In this document: positions 1 through 8,850 of the stretch, in pieces
Numbering within the stretch: the stretch's first letter is position 1
Layout: every line of letters begins with the position of its first letter
Source: an uncultured Gemmatimonadota bacterium
GTDB lineage: Bacteria > Gemmatimonadota > Gemmatimonadetes > Longimicrobiales > Longimicrobiaceae
Direction: 5' to 3'
Length of the DNA stretch: 64,000 nucleotides
Assembly: GCA_902805735.1 (NCBI GenBank)
Contig: CADCTW010000203.1
Location: 31,473-95,472, forward strand
Made by a program: the position numbers and the translations under genes
The notes under the pieces: model-generated
Databases searched by the model: none
Told to the model about the DNA's origin: nothing
Seen by the model: the letters and a program-made list of their open reading frames with translations, nothing else

Positions 1-364
1 CGCCCGCCGCGCGCCAGTCGGCGGCCGTCGCGGCGGTGAAGCTCTCCGGGTTGGCCTCGCACGTCCACTCCGCCGCGTCGTCCCACTCCGCGTAGGGGGT
101 GAGGCGGTGGCGCAGCTCGGCCATGGCGCCCACGTCGAGCAGGGAGGGCGTGCCGCCGCCCACGTACACCGTGTCCAGGGCGAGCGGCGCCGTCCACCCG
201 CGCTCTTGCGAGACCAGGCGCATCTCGCCCACGACGGCGTCCAGCCACACCGCGGTGGGCGCCTCGCGCGTGGCCTGCACGGCGAAGTCGCAGTACGAGC
301 AGCGGCGCACGCAGAACGGGACGTGGATGTAGAGCGCGCGCGGCGCGGACGAGCCAGACGGCAA
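1..364 (-). CDS. hemW: HemW-type radical SAM protein, N-terminal part (cut by window edge)
   Basis: The first ~121 residues are visible; the rest lies beyond the window. The start is a TTG at 364-362 preceded by a strong AAGGAGG. The protein opens with LYIHVPFCVRRCSYCDFAV, where CxxxCxxC binds the radical SAM 4Fe-4S cluster, and continues with DTVYVGGGTPSLL, typical of the HemW/HemN branch. HemW proteins are heme chaperones related to oxygen-independent coproporphyrinogen oxidase (HemN). The third cluster cysteine followed by F/DFAV rather than the HemN pattern favours HemW, but the C-terminal half that separates the two families is not in view. It is divergent from the flippase gene at 509. 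Confidence 0.85.
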   Translation of the reverse strand, partial: MPSGSSAPRALYIHVPFCVRRCSYCDFAVQATREAPTAVWLDAVVGEMRLVSQERGWTAPLALDTVYVGGGTPSLLDVGAMAELRHRLTPYAEWDDAAEWTCEANPESFTAATAADWRAAG

Positions 365-508
365 ACCTCCTCCTTGCGAGGGTGAGCCTCAGGGACACCG
401 CAGGGAGCGGGACGTTCCGCGCGGCACGAGGCTCGCGAGAGGGAGCGCCGTGCCGGCCCCGCCCCTTGCGACTTCCGAGGCAGTGAACACCCATCCGCGC
501 GTGCTCCG

Positions 509-2095
509 GTGAGCGAAGCCAACGAATCCTCGTCGCCGCTGGCCGAGGGCTCGGGGATCGCCGCGCCCTCCGCCGGGCGCGGGTTCGGCGCGCGGCTGCG
601 GCGGCTCGGCTCCGAGTCGCTGGTGTACGGCCTCAGCTCCATCGTGGGCCGCTTCCTCAGCTACCTGCTGACGCCCTACTACGCCTACGCCTTCACCCCC
701 GCCGAAAACGGGGTGCAGAGCGTCGTCTACACCTACATCCCGCTCGTCTCGCTGATCTTTTTGCTGGGGCTGGAGGTGGCGTACATGCGCGGCGCCGCCG
801 CCACGCGCGACGCCCCGCTCCCGGTGCGCCAGCGCACGTTCAGCATGTCGTTCGGCACCATCGCGCTGGTGGGCGCGGCCGGGGTGGCGGTGGGGTGGCT
901 GGCCACGCCCTGGCTGGCCGCGGTGATGAAGCTGCCGGAGTACACCATCCGCTACATCCTGGCGATCGTCTACACGGACGCGCTGCTCACCGTGCCGTAC
1001 GCGCACCTCAGGATGGCGAACCAGGCCAAGCGCTACGCGGCGCTGAAGCTGCTCTTCGCGGGCGCCAGCATCGCGCTCAACGTGATCCTGATCGGCGCGC
1101 TGGACTGGGACGTCTCGGCCATCTTCTTCTCCAACCTGGTCGCCAACGCCGTGGTGCTGGCGCTGATGCTCCCCATCGTGCTGCGCCTCTTCCGCCCGGC
1201 GCTGCTGCGGGGCGCGGAATGGGGCCCGCTCTGGCGCTACGCCCTGCCGCTGATCCCCGCGGCGCTGGCCGTGGCGCTGGTGGAGAATGGCGACCGCATC
1301 GTGCTCAACGCCCTGCCGGACGCATCGGCGCGCGCGGTGTACGGGATGGACCCCAAGGACGTGGTCGGCATCTACTCCTTCAACTACAAGCTGGGCGTGG
1401 CGATGCTCCTCGTCGTGCAGATGTTCCGCATGGCGTGGACGCCGTTTTCCCTCACCCAGGCCAAGCAGCCCGGTGCCCCGCAGCTCTTTTCGCGGGTCCT
1501 GACGGGTCTGATGATCGTGTGCAGCGGCGTTCTGCTCGCCGTCACGATCTTCCTCCCGGTGCTCGTGCAGGTGCCCGCCGTCTACAACTTCCCACGCACC
1601 CCCGCCTACTGGTTCGGGCTCTCCATCGTCCCCGTGATCCTGCTGGGCTACGCGTTCAGCGGCGTGTACGCCGTGGTGACGGCGGGGTTGTACGTTGAGC
1701 GGAAAACGAGCGTCCTCCCCTGGATCTCCGGCGCCGGCGCCCTGGTCAACCTCGTGATCTGCTTCGTGGCCGCGCGCCGCGGCGGAATGGTCGCCGTGGC
1801 CTGGGCCACCCCCGCGTCGTACGCGCTGATGGCCGGCCTGGGCGCCTGGCAGGCGAACCGCGTCTATCCGGTGCCGTTCGAGTGGTTCCGCCTCGCCCAT
1901 CTCGCCGCCGTCGGCACCGCCATCTTCGCCGCCGACCGCTGGCTCCTCCCGCGCCTCGTGGACGCCGGCACCGCCGCCGAGGCGGGCATCAAGCTCCTCC
2001 TCCTCCTCGCCTTCCCCGCCCTCCTCCTCCTCACCCGCTTCTTCCGCGCGGGCGAATGGGCCGTCCTCCGCCGCCTGGTGCCAGGACGCACGTAG
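509..2095 (+). CDS. Polysaccharide/oligosaccharide flippase (Wzx/MATE-like)
   Basis: A 528-residue integral membrane protein with about 12-14 hydrophobic segments beginning near residue 35 (SLVYGLSSIVGRFLSYLLTP) and running to the C-terminus. The opening pattern, with a conserved RFLSYLLTPYY stretch in the first membrane pair, is characteristic of the polysaccharide-biosynthesis flippase superfamily, whose members move lipid-linked sugars across the inner membrane. The start is GTG at 509. There are no glycosyltransferases beside it, so the cargo (O-antigen, exopolysaccharide or lipid II-like) cannot be assigned. It faces dprA convergently, with a palindrome and a tandem repeat between the two. 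Confidence 0.8.
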   Translation: MSEANESSSPLAEGSGIAAPSAGRGFGARLRRLGSESLVYGLSSIVGRFLSYLLTPYYAYAFTPAENGVQSVVYTYIPLVSLIFLLGLEVAYMRGAAATRDAPLPVRQRTFSMSFGTIALVGAAGVAVGWLATPWLAAVMKLPEYTIRYILAIVYTDALLTVPYAHLRMANQAKRYAALKLLFAGASIALNVILIGALDWDVSAIFFSNLVANAVVLALMLPIVLRLFRPALLRGAEWGPLWRYALPLIPAALAVALVENGDRIVLNALPDASARAVYGMDPKDVVGIYSFNYKLGVAMLLVVQMFRMAWTPFSLTQAKQPGAPQLFSRVLTGLMIVCSGVLLAVTIFLPVLVQVPAVYNFPRTPAYWFGLSIVPVILLGYAFSGVYAVVTAGLYVERKTSVLPWISGAGALVNLVICFVAARRGGMVAVAWATPASYALMAGLGAWQANRVYPVPFEWFRLAHLAAVGTAIFAADRWLLPRLVDAGTAAEAGIKLLLLLAFPALLLLTRFFRAGEWAVLRRLVPGRT

Positions 2096-2116
2096 CGGCC
2101 ATGTGCCCGCCCGCGC

Positions 2117-2240
2117 GAGGGGATAAATCCCCCCGCTGGGACTACGGGAAGCCCGCTGAAGCGCGCTCGCATGGGTCCGGCTATTGAGCCCGCTTCAGCG
2201 GGCTTCCCGTCTTTCCAGCCGGGGGATTCATCCCCCGGCG
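2117..2240. repeat. Large imperfect palindrome after the flippase gene
   Basis: Two 20-bp arms match perfectly: ACGGGAAGCCCGCTGAAGCG at 2144-2163 and its reverse complement at 2191-2210. Each is flanked on the outside by a smaller dyad of type GGGGATNNATCCCC (near 2119 and 2222). The whole can fold into a long cruciform or RNA hairpin just after the flippase stop codon. It may be a terminator or a non-autonomous repeat element. Confidence 0.7.
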
Positions 2241-2279
2241 TGGCGCGCACCAGGCCACAGCGGTACGGCGATGAAGTTT

Positions 2280-2354
2280 TCTCTGTGCCTCTGTGCCTCT
2301 GTGTCTCTGTGTCTCTGTGTCTCTGTGTCTCTGTGCCTCTGTGTCTCTGTGTGA
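2280..2354. repeat. Tandem CTCTGTG(T/C) array, expanded arm of the terminator-like repeat
   Basis: About twelve hexamer-like units alternating CTCTGTGC and CTCTGTGT end in TGTGTGAC. This is the right arm of the palindromic repeat family found elsewhere in the window, expanded in tandem and with no left arm. It lies 9 bp after the dprA stop codon, at the convergent flippase/dprA junction. Confidence 0.8.
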
Positions 2355-2363
2355 CCCTGCAGT

Positions 2364-3470
2364 TCAGCTTTTGCGCCGGAACTGCTTGCCCGGAAGCGCC
2401 TCCGCCAGGTCGCGCAGCTCCAGAGTGAGGAGCGCCGTCAGCAACGCGCCCGACGGCATGGCGGCGGCCGAGGCGAGCTCGTCCACGTGGCGCGGCTCGG
2501 CGGCGAGGAGCGCGAAGACGGCGGCCTCCGCGCCCTCCAGCTGAGGAGCGGGAGGCGCGGCGGGAGCGGGCGGCCGACCCACCCCCTGGAGCTCTTCCAG
2601 GATGTCGTGCCCGGAGGTGACGAGGCGCGCGCCCTCCTTGAGGAGCTGGTTGGTCCCCGCGCTCGCGGCCGAGCCGATGGGGCCGGGGACGGCGAACACC
2701 TCGCGTCCCATCTCCAGCGCGTACTCCACGGTGTGGCGCGCGCCGCTCCGCTCGCCCATCTCCACCACCAGCACGCCCTCGCTCAGCGCCGCGATCAGGC
2801 GGTTGCGGCGCGGGAAGTTGCCGGCGTTGGGGTCCTCGCCCGGCGCCAGCTCCGTCAGCAGCAGCCCGCGCTCGCGCATCCGCCCGAATAGGCGGCCGTT
2901 CTCGGGCGGGTACACGCGGTCGATCCCCTGCCCCAGGACCCCGACCGTGCCGCCCCCCGCATCCAGCGCGGCGGCGTGGGCCGCCGCGTCGATCCCCTTC
3001 GCCATCCCGCTGACGATGGTGTAGCCCGCGCGCACCAGCTCCGCCGAGAGCGAGGCGGCGGCCTGCCGGCCGTACCCGGTGGGCGCGCGCGTCCCCACCA
3101 CGCCCACGCCGGGCGTCGCCAGCAGCTCCAGGCGGCCGCTGGCGAAGAGGAGGAACGGCGGATCGGGGAGGAGCCGGAAGGCGGCCGGGTAGGCCGCGTC
3201 GTCCGGCGTGATCGCGACGGCGCCCACCCGCCGCATCAGCTCCAGGGCGAAGCGGGCCCGCTCGCGCCCCGCGGGTGAAGAGGCCTCCGCGACGCGCCGC
3301 GCCATCTCGCTCCCGAAGCCCGGGAGCGCCGCCAACTGCGCCGTGGAGGCAGACAGGACGCGCTCCACGGTGCCGAAGCGCGCCAGCAGGGTGCCGATGC
3401 GGCCGGCCCCCACGCGCGGGACCACGGCCAGCCGGAGCAGCGGCTCCAGCGCGGCGGCGTCGAGGGGCAC
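2364..3470 (-). CDS. dprA: DNA-processing protein DprA
   Basis: A 368-residue DprA/Smf protein, which in naturally transformable bacteria binds incoming single-stranded DNA and loads RecA. A helix-hairpin-helix/SAM-like N-terminus (about 1-75) is followed by the Rossmann DprA core (about 80-290). Core motifs visible include GVVGTRAPTGYGR, SGMAKGIDAAAH, GVLGQGIDRVYPPEN and NFPRRNRLIAALSEGVLVVE. The C-terminal ~60 residues fit the DprA winged helix. The GTG start at 3470 is only 4 bp from the obgE stop, so the two are co-transcribed. DprA is widespread and does not by itself prove competence; no other com genes are nearby. Confidence 0.95.
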   Translation of the reverse strand: MPLDAAALEPLLRLAVVPRVGAGRIGTLLARFGTVERVLSASTAQLAALPGFGSEMARRVAEASSPAGRERARFALELMRRVGAVAITPDDAAYPAAFRLLPDPPFLLFASGRLELLATPGVGVVGTRAPTGYGRQAAASLSAELVRAGYTIVSGMAKGIDAAAHAAALDAGGGTVGVLGQGIDRVYPPENGRLFGRMRERGLLLTELAPGEDPNAGNFPRRNRLIAALSEGVLVVEMGERSGARHTVEYALEMGREVFAVPGPIGSAASAGTNQLLKEGARLVTSGHDILEELQGVGRPPAPAAPPAPQLEGAEAAVFALLAAEPRHVDELASAAAMPSGALLTALLTLELRDLAEALPGKQFRRKS

Positions 3471-3474
3471 CGGT

Positions 3475-4503
3475 TCAGGGCCGCCAGGGCTCGGGCTCTT
3501 CGCCCTCCGCGATCTCGCGGGCCACTTCGCGCGCGGCGTGCGTCCATAGCCCCTCCAGCAGCACGTCCAGCCCCCGCCGCGCCACCGACGACACCACGAA
3601 CTGCCCCCACGCGTCCGGCGCGGCCACCGTGGGCTGCTCCCACTCCGGCGGCAGCAGGTCCGCCTTGCTGAAGACGACGCAGTGGGGCTTGGCCGCCAGC
3701 TCCTCGGAGTAGCGGCGCAGCTCCTCGCGCAGCCGGTCGTACTCCGTCTGCGGCTCCAGCGCGTCCGCGGGGATGAGGATGGCCAGCGTGCGGGTGCGCT
3801 CGATGTGGCGGAGGAACTGGTGCCCCAGCCCCTTCCCCTCGTGCGCCCCCTCGATGATCCCCGGGATGTCCGCGATCACGAACGAGCGGTGGTCGCTCAG
3901 CGTGACGACGCCCAGGTTGGGGGTGAGCGTGGTGAACGGGTAATCCGCGATCTTGGGCGTGGCGGCGGAGACGGCGGAGAGGAAGGTGGACTTCCCCGCG
4001 TTCGGCTCGCCCACCAGCCCCACGTCCGCGATCAGCTTGAGCTCCAGCGTGATGCGGCGCTCCTCGCCCTCCTGGCCGGGGTCCGCGCGGCGCGGGGCCT
4101 GGTTGGTGGCCGTGGCGAAGGCCGCGTTGCCGCGACCGCCGCGACCGCCGCGCGCCACCACCACCCGGTCTTCGGGCCGCAGCAGCTCGCCGATGGTCTC
4201 CTCGCTCTCGTCGTCGCGCACCACGGTGCCCAGCGGCACCCGCAGCACGAGCGGCTCGCCGTCGCGCCCCGTGCGGTCGTAGCCCTGCCCGCGCCCGCCG
4301 TGCGGCGCCCGGTAGTGCTGCTGGTACCGGTAGTCCATCAGCGTGGAGAGCTGCGGATCCGCCTGCAGGATGATGTCGCCGCCCTTGCCGCCGTTGCCGC
4401 CGTTGGGCCCGCCGTGCGGCACCCCCGTCTCCCGCCGGAACGACACCTCGCCGTTCCCGCCGTCGCCGGCCTTCACCTGGATTGTCGCGTGATCTAAAAA
4501 CAC
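3475..4503 (-). CDS. obgE: GTPase Obg
   Basis: A 342-residue Obg GTPase that associates with the 50S ribosomal subunit during assembly. The glycine-rich Obg fold covers about 1-158 (MFLDHATIQVKAGDGGNGEVSF), followed by a G domain with G1 GEPNAGKST, switch DYPFTTLTPNLG, G3 DIPGIIEGAHEGKGLG and G4 FSKADLL. It lacks the C-terminal OCT extension found in some Gram-positive Obg proteins. Start is GTG at 4503, with GGAGAGG upstream. dprA follows 4 bp downstream. Upstream lies one arm of the terminator-like repeat and the CMD gene. Confidence 0.96.
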   Translation of the reverse strand: MFLDHATIQVKAGDGGNGEVSFRRETGVPHGGPNGGNGGKGGDIILQADPQLSTLMDYRYQQHYRAPHGGRGQGYDRTGRDGEPLVLRVPLGTVVRDDESEETIGELLRPEDRVVVARGGRGGRGNAAFATATNQAPRRADPGQEGEERRITLELKLIADVGLVGEPNAGKSTFLSAVSAATPKIADYPFTTLTPNLGVVTLSDHRSFVIADIPGIIEGAHEGKGLGHQFLRHIERTRTLAILIPADALEPQTEYDRLREELRRYSEELAAKPHCVVFSKADLLPPEWEQPTVAAPDAWGQFVVSSVARRGLDVLLEGLWTHAAREVAREIAEGEEPEPWRP

Positions 4504-4517
4504 GTTCTACGCCTCTC

Positions 4518-4544
4518 CTCTGTGCCTCTGTGTCTCTGTGCGAG
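4518..4544. repeat. Terminator-like repeat, single arm
   Basis: One arm (CTCTGTGCCTCTGTGTCTCT, then GTGCGAG) of the family described under 49058-49123. It lies 8 bp beyond the stop codon of the CMD gene on the minus strand. The partner arm is missing. Confidence 0.8.
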
Positions 4545-4552
4545 ACCGCAGT

Positions 4553-5134
4553 TCATCTCTTGATGTCCGCCCAGAGCGCGCGCACCCGCTCCGCACGCTC
4601 CGCGTCCAGGTAGCCGCACGCGATCTCGACGGCTTCATCCACCGCTTCCACGGAAGCGCCCGCGTTCAGCGCGCCGCGCAGGTGCGAGTGGAGCTGCCGC
4701 GGCACGTTCCACACCGCCAGCAGCGCGGCGATGCACAGCTCGCGCGTGGCCAGCTCCAGCGCGGGGCGGCCGATCACGCGGCCATATCCGCCGGCCACCA
4801 TCCACCCGTCCAGGTCGGGGTGGAGCACGCGGACGTTGGCGCGCAGCTTCTCGTAGTTGGAGCCGTACACGGCGGCGCACACCGTCTCCCCCCGCGCGTC
4901 CCACGCGCGCGGGTCCTCGCCCAGCGAGGGGGAGGCGGGATGGCCGCTGGCCTCGCGCCAGAGCCCCAGCGCGTTCAGCGCGTCCGGGAACCCCACGAAC
5001 AGGTGCGACTGGAGGATCACCTCCTCCACCGCCACCGGGTCCGACCCCAGCGCTCCCTCCATCGCCGCGCGGATGGCCGCGGCGTCGCGGGTGCCCAGCG
5101 AGGCGGCCAGGCGCAGGAGGGCGGCGTCAGCCAT
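4553..5134 (-). CDS. Carboxymuconolactone decarboxylase-like (CMD family) protein
   Basis: A 193-residue all-helical protein with the CMD/AhpD fold. The C-terminal half carries the conserved run ELATRELCIAALLAVWN followed by QLHSHLRGALNAGAS, which resembles the active-site region of the family. The canonical CxxC of AhpD peroxidases is absent, since only one cysteine sits near that helix (ELCIAAL), so peroxidase activity is doubtful. The start ATG at 5134 overlaps the end of the asparaginase gene by 8 bp, which indicates translational coupling. Its substrate is not known. Confidence 0.75.
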   Translation of the reverse strand: MADAALLRLAASLGTRDAAAIRAAMEGALGSDPVAVEEVILQSHLFVGFPDALNALGLWREASGHPASPSLGEDPRAWDARGETVCAAVYGSNYEKLRANVRVLHPDLDGWMVAGGYGRVIGRPALELATRELCIAALLAVWNVPRQLHSHLRGALNAGASVEAVDEAVEIACGYLDAERAERVRALWADIKR

Positions 5135-6131
5135 CGGGGGTGGCGAGGCGGATGCGCGGGCGGAGCTGCCCCACCGTCTCCCCGCGCGTGTTCACCACCT
5201 CGGGGAAGACGAAGGTGTGCAGGCGCCCCAGGTCGTCCTCCGAGATCAGGTCCAGCTCGCGCAGCACGCCGATGATGGCGGGGCCCACGGCCCGGTCGGC
5301 CCCGTCCTCCACCTTGAGCGCGATCCCCAGCTCCGCGCCGGGAACGCCCACGCAGTACACGCCCTCCGCGCCGACCTTGGCGAACACGCGCCCGCCGGCC
5401 ACCCGCGTGAGCTCGGTGCAGAGCCGCCCCTCGCCCGCCACCATCTCCGGGTGCTCCGTCATGGCGGTGACGATGCGCGCGGGCCCGGGGTCGCCGGCGC
5501 GCACGGCGGCGGCGAGGGAGGCGTAGGCCAGCGCCATGTGCCGCAGCGGCAGCGCAAAGGTCGCCACGCCGCACCCGTCCGTCCCCAGCCCCACGGCCTC
5601 CTGCGGGACCCGCGCCCAGCGCGCCACCTCGGCCAGCATGCGGCCCTGCACGGGGTGCTCCACGCGCTGGTAGCCGTCCGTCTCCCACCCGCGCACGCGG
5701 GCAAGGAGCAGCATCCCCGCGTGCTTCCCCGAGCAGTTGTTGTGGAGGCGGCCCGGCGCCAGCCCCGCCTCTTCCAGCTCGCGGCGCGCCTGCGCGTCGA
5801 AGGGCGCGTGGGCGCCGCAGGCCAGCGCCTCGGAGGTGCACCCGGCCTTGGCCAGGATGGACTCCGCGGCGGCGACGTGCCGCGTGCTCCCTGCGTGCGA
5901 CCCGCAGCAGAGCGCCAGCTCCGCGTCCGTGAGCCCGAAGCGCTCCGCGGCGCCGTCCTCCACCAGCGGGAGCGCCTGGAGCGGCTTGGACGACGAGCGG
6001 ATGAAGCTCACCACCTCCGGGTCGCCGGACGAGGCGCGCAGCCGCCCCTCCGCGTCGACCACCGCGACGTGGACGCGGTGCCAGCTCTCCCCCACCGCCC
6101 CGCGCACCAGCTCCACCAGACTCTCGGTCAT
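5127..6131 (-). CDS. Asparaginase (AnsA/asparaginase II family)
   Basis: A 334-residue protein of the thermolabile, Rhizobium-type L-asparaginase family, which is unrelated to the E. coli enzymes. The signature segments are all present: IRSSSKPLQALPLVEDG near residue 45, ALCCGSHAG near residue 75, LHNNCSGKHAGML near residue 130, and GTDGCGVATFALPL near residue 180. The paired SxxK-like SSSKP and the CSGKH motifs are the conserved catalytic region. It would hydrolyse asparagine to aspartate and ammonia. It is translationally coupled to the CMD gene downstream. No export signal is seen. Confidence 0.88.
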   Translation of the reverse strand: MTESLVELVRGAVGESWHRVHVAVVDAEGRLRASSGDPEVVSFIRSSSKPLQALPLVEDGAAERFGLTDAELALCCGSHAGSTRHVAAAESILAKAGCTSEALACGAHAPFDAQARRELEEAGLAPGRLHNNCSGKHAGMLLLARVRGWETDGYQRVEHPVQGRMLAEVARWARVPQEAVGLGTDGCGVATFALPLRHMALAYASLAAAVRAGDPGPARIVTAMTEHPEMVAGEGRLCTELTRVAGGRVFAKVGAEGVYCVGVPGAELGIALKVEDGADRAVGPAIIGVLRELDLISEDDLGRLHTFVFPEVVNTRGETVGQLRPRIRLATPDG

Positions 6132-6180
6132 CGCCGCTCGACGAAAGGGTTACGGTGTGTCGTCCAACGTCGGAACGATA

Positions 6181-6271
6181 GTGCCTAGTGCTCAGTGCCT
6201 AGTGCCTAGTAACAGAAGTCTTGGGCCTGCAGTTACCAGGCACTAGGCACTAGGCACCAGGCACTAGGCAC
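6181..6271. repeat. GTGCCTA heptamer repeat, inverted pair
   Basis: Tandem GTGCCTA units at 6181-6211 face their reverse complement (CACTAGG units) at 6232-6271 across a 20-bp loop. This second repeat family is also at 8060, 30153 and 47865. It sits between the starts and ends of codirectional minus-strand genes (asparaginase and ctpA) and could fold into a hairpin after the ctpA-side promoter region or serve as a terminator. Confidence 0.8.
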
Positions 6272-6354
6272 TTTCAAAACTAAAGGAGGAGAGGCACCTC
6301 GGCACCCCTCCTCCCAAAGTTCGTTGCCCGGCTGGCCGCTTCTACACGGCTCCG

Positions 6355-8001
6355 CTACTTCCGTGTCGCCGCGGCGGGGCGCGGGGGCTGCGCCGCCTGC
6401 GCCGCGCGGAAGAGCGCGGCCTGGTTGGGCGAGGCGCGCAGGAGCCGGATGGCCTCCTGCAGCACCTTGTCGCCGGCGTCGTTGCGCTGCGCGGCCACCG
6501 AGGGCCCGAAGCGCGAGCGGGAGATCTCGTCCACCAGGCGGATGTCCACGAAGCGCTGCGCGGCGTTGAACTGCTCGCGCGTCACGGCCACCCCGGCGCG
6601 GGTGAGGCGCTCGAACAGGGTGTTGCGCATCTCCGGCGTCACCTGGAAGCTCGGCGTGAGCCCCGGGTTGGCGCGGCCGTACTCCACCGCGAAGCGCAGC
6701 AGCTCGCTCTCCCACTTCCCCACGTCCTTGGCCAGGGCGCGGAAGAAGTCCTTCTCGGCCGCCGTGGCCGTGTCCTGCGTCACCACCAGGTCCGGCACGA
6801 TCCCGCCGCCGCCGTACACGGTGCGCCCGCCGTCCGTGCGGAAAGGAGTGCGCGTGACGGTGTCCTGAATGATGGGCGCGCCCGTCTCGCTGACCTCGGC
6901 GGTCTCCTCGGCCGCCTCGGCGTCGTCACCCTCCTCGTGCTCCTTCTGGATGGAGCGGCCCACGGGCGTGTACCACTTCGCCGTGGTCATCTTGAGGAAG
7001 TTGCCGCCCGACAGGGGGAAGAGCGACTGCACGGAGCCCTTGCCGTAGGTGGCGCTCCCCATCACCAGCGCGCGGTCGTGGTCCTGCAGCGCGCCCGCCA
7101 CGATCTCCGCGGCGCTGGCCGAGTACTCGTCCACCAGCACCACCACCGTGAGCTCCGGGTACGACGCGTCGTCCATCGCGCGGAAGGTCTCGCTCTCGCG
7201 CGGGTCGCGGGCGCGGGTCTCCACGATGGGCTGCCCCGTCTTCAGGAACAGGTCGGAGACGGAGACGCCCTGGTTGAGGAGCCCGCCCGGGTTGCGGCGC
7301 AGGTCCAGCACCAGCGACTTCATCCCCTCGCCGCGCAGCCGCGCGATGGCCGCGCGGATCTCGTCGGTGGACGTTTCCGCGAACACCGTGAGGTTGACGT
7401 ACCCCACCCCCGGCGCCGCCATGTAGGCGTACGGCACCGACTGCACGCGGATCTCGGCGCGCGTGATACGGAAAGTGATCGGCTCGTCCACGCCCACGCG
7501 CAGCACCTTGATGGAGACCGGTGTCCCCTTGGGGCCGCGCAGCACCTTGACCGCCGCGTCGTCGCTCCACCCCTTGGCGTCGCGGCCGTCGATCTCGATC
7601 ATGCGGTCGCCCACGCGCACGCCGGCGCGCTCGGCCGGGGTGCCCGGGAGCACGCCCACCGCCGTGATGTAGTTGTCGCGCGGGGCGATCTGGATCCCCA
7701 CGCCGCCGTACTCGCCGCTGGTCTGCAGGTGCAGCTGCGCGTACTCGTCGGCGGACATGAAGGAGGTGTGGGGGTCGCCCAGCTCGCGGAGCATCCCCTT
7801 GATGGCCTTCTGGTACAGCTCCGACGCGGGCTGCGGATCGACGTAGCGGGTCTGCACGTAGCGGATCACCTCGTCGAACAGCTCCGCGCGCCGGTAGACG
7901 CTGTCCTGCGCGCCGGCCCCCTGCTGCAGGAGCCATCCGCCGGACACGAGTGCGACGCCGGCCACCAGCGCGGGGGCAACGACGGTACGGTTGAGCTTCA
8001 T
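6355..8001 (-). CDS. C-terminal processing peptidase, S41 family (CtpA/Prc-like)
   Basis: A 548-residue periplasmic serine protease. Residues 1-32 form an N-terminal signal or anchor (VVAPALVAGVALVSGGWLL). A PDZ domain (about 80-165; GVGIQIAPRDNYITAVGVLPGTPAERAGVRVGD split across the domain) presents substrate C-termini. The S41 domain carries the catalytic Ser in EYSASAAEI and Lys in ATYGKGSVQS. A C-terminal helical extension of about 150 residues ends in a Pro/Ala-rich tail. The start at 8001 is preferred over an in-frame ATG at 8013 because GGAGG lies 6 bp before it. The family cleaves envelope proteins at their C-termini. Confidence 0.92.
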   Translation of the reverse strand: MKLNRTVVAPALVAGVALVSGGWLLQQGAGAQDSVYRRAELFDEVIRYVQTRYVDPQPASELYQKAIKGMLRELGDPHTSFMSADEYAQLHLQTSGEYGGVGIQIAPRDNYITAVGVLPGTPAERAGVRVGDRMIEIDGRDAKGWSDDAAVKVLRGPKGTPVSIKVLRVGVDEPITFRITRAEIRVQSVPYAYMAAPGVGYVNLTVFAETSTDEIRAAIARLRGEGMKSLVLDLRRNPGGLLNQGVSVSDLFLKTGQPIVETRARDPRESETFRAMDDASYPELTVVVLVDEYSASAAEIVAGALQDHDRALVMGSATYGKGSVQSLFPLSGGNFLKMTTAKWYTPVGRSIQKEHEEGDDAEAAEETAEVSETGAPIIQDTVTRTPFRTDGGRTVYGGGGIVPDLVVTQDTATAAEKDFFRALAKDVGKWESELLRFAVEYGRANPGLTPSFQVTPEMRNTLFERLTRAGVAVTREQFNAAQRFVDIRLVDEISRSRFGPSVAAQRNDAGDKVLQEAIRLLRASPNQAALFRAAQAAQPPRPAAATRK

Positions 8002-8059
8002 TCCGCCTCCCATGGAGCTAATGCGGGGACACCCTCCCCCGTGGGTCGTGCGAGACCAG

Positions 8060-8089
8060 GTAGTGCCTAGTGCCTGGTGCCTAGTTGCC
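8060..8089. repeat. GTGCCTA heptamer repeat, single arm
   Basis: Tandem TAGTGCC units between the ctpA start and the tmk stop; a related CCCAGGACTCAGGACTCGGG tract follows at about 8122-8143. Only one orientation is present. Confidence 0.7.
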
Positions 8090-8167
8090 AGACCCGATGC
8101 CGTCCGTCCGTGCAGTTCAGCACCCAGGACTCAGGACTCGGGGCCTGAAAACCGCCACAGCACCTGC

Positions 8168-8824
8168 CTATCTTGTAAACCCGCTCCCCGGAAAGGTTTC
8201 CGGGAACCGGGACGCGAGTGCGGCGACCACGCGGCGGTGCACCTCGTCCGCGGGGGCTCCCGCGTCCACCCGCACGACTCCTGCCACGCGGCCGGCCATC
8301 TCGCGGTACGCGGCCGCCACCCGACCGTGGAACTCCGCCCCGGCGCTCTCCATGCGGTCCGGGTCCATCCCGGCGGCGCGCTGGCGGCGGGCCCCTTCGT
8401 CCGGGTCCAATTCCAGCAGCACGGTGGCGTGGGGCGAGAGCCCGCCCGTGGCCACGGCGTTGCAGGCCACGATCTCGTCCGCCGGCAGCCCGCGCCCGCC
8501 CCCCTGGTAGGCCAGGGTGGAGAGCTCGAAGCGGTCCGCGATCACCACCCGGCCCTCGGCCAGTGCCGGCCTCACCACCTGGTCCACGAAGGCCGCGCGG
8601 GCGGCCAGCATCAGGAACAGCTCGCTGCGGGCGGGGACGGCCAGCTCCAGGTCCGAGAGCACGGTGGCGCGCACGCGCTCGCCGAGTGGTGTCGAGCCGG
8701 GCTCACGCGCCACCACCGGCGCCCGCCCCCGCTCCGCCAGCAGGGCGGCCAGGAGGCGCACCTGCGTGGTCTTCCCCGAGCCCTCCACCCCCTCGAAGGC
8801 AAGGAACAGGCCCGCTGCGGTCAT
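8168..8824 (-). CDS. tmk: Thymidylate kinase
   Basis: A 218-residue dTMP kinase that makes dTDP for DNA synthesis. The P-loop FEGVEGSGKTTQ is near residue 10, the substrate-binding REPGSTPLGERVR near residue 42, and the DRFELSTLAYQGGGRG loop near residue 95. The length is normal for the family. Start ATG at 8824 gives the canonical short N-terminus; an in-frame ATG at 8836 would add four residues. A palindromic repeat separates it from the upstream outer-membrane gene. Confidence 0.93.
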   Translation of the reverse strand: MTAAGLFLAFEGVEGSGKTTQVRLLAALLAERGRAPVVAREPGSTPLGERVRATVLSDLELAVPARSELFLMLAARAAFVDQVVRPALAEGRVVIADRFELSTLAYQGGGRGLPADEIVACNAVATGGLSPHATVLLELDPDEGARRQRAAGMDPDRMESAGAEFHGRVAAAYREMAGRVAGVVRVDAGAPADEVHRRVVAALASRFPETFPGSGFTR

Positions 8825-8850
8825 CTCGTGATCCATGTAAACAGACGGGG

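Noticed and set aside
2171..2544. Small plus-strand frames reading VSLCLCVSV
   Set aside because: They translate the CTCTGTG tandem repeat; low complexity and no start signal.
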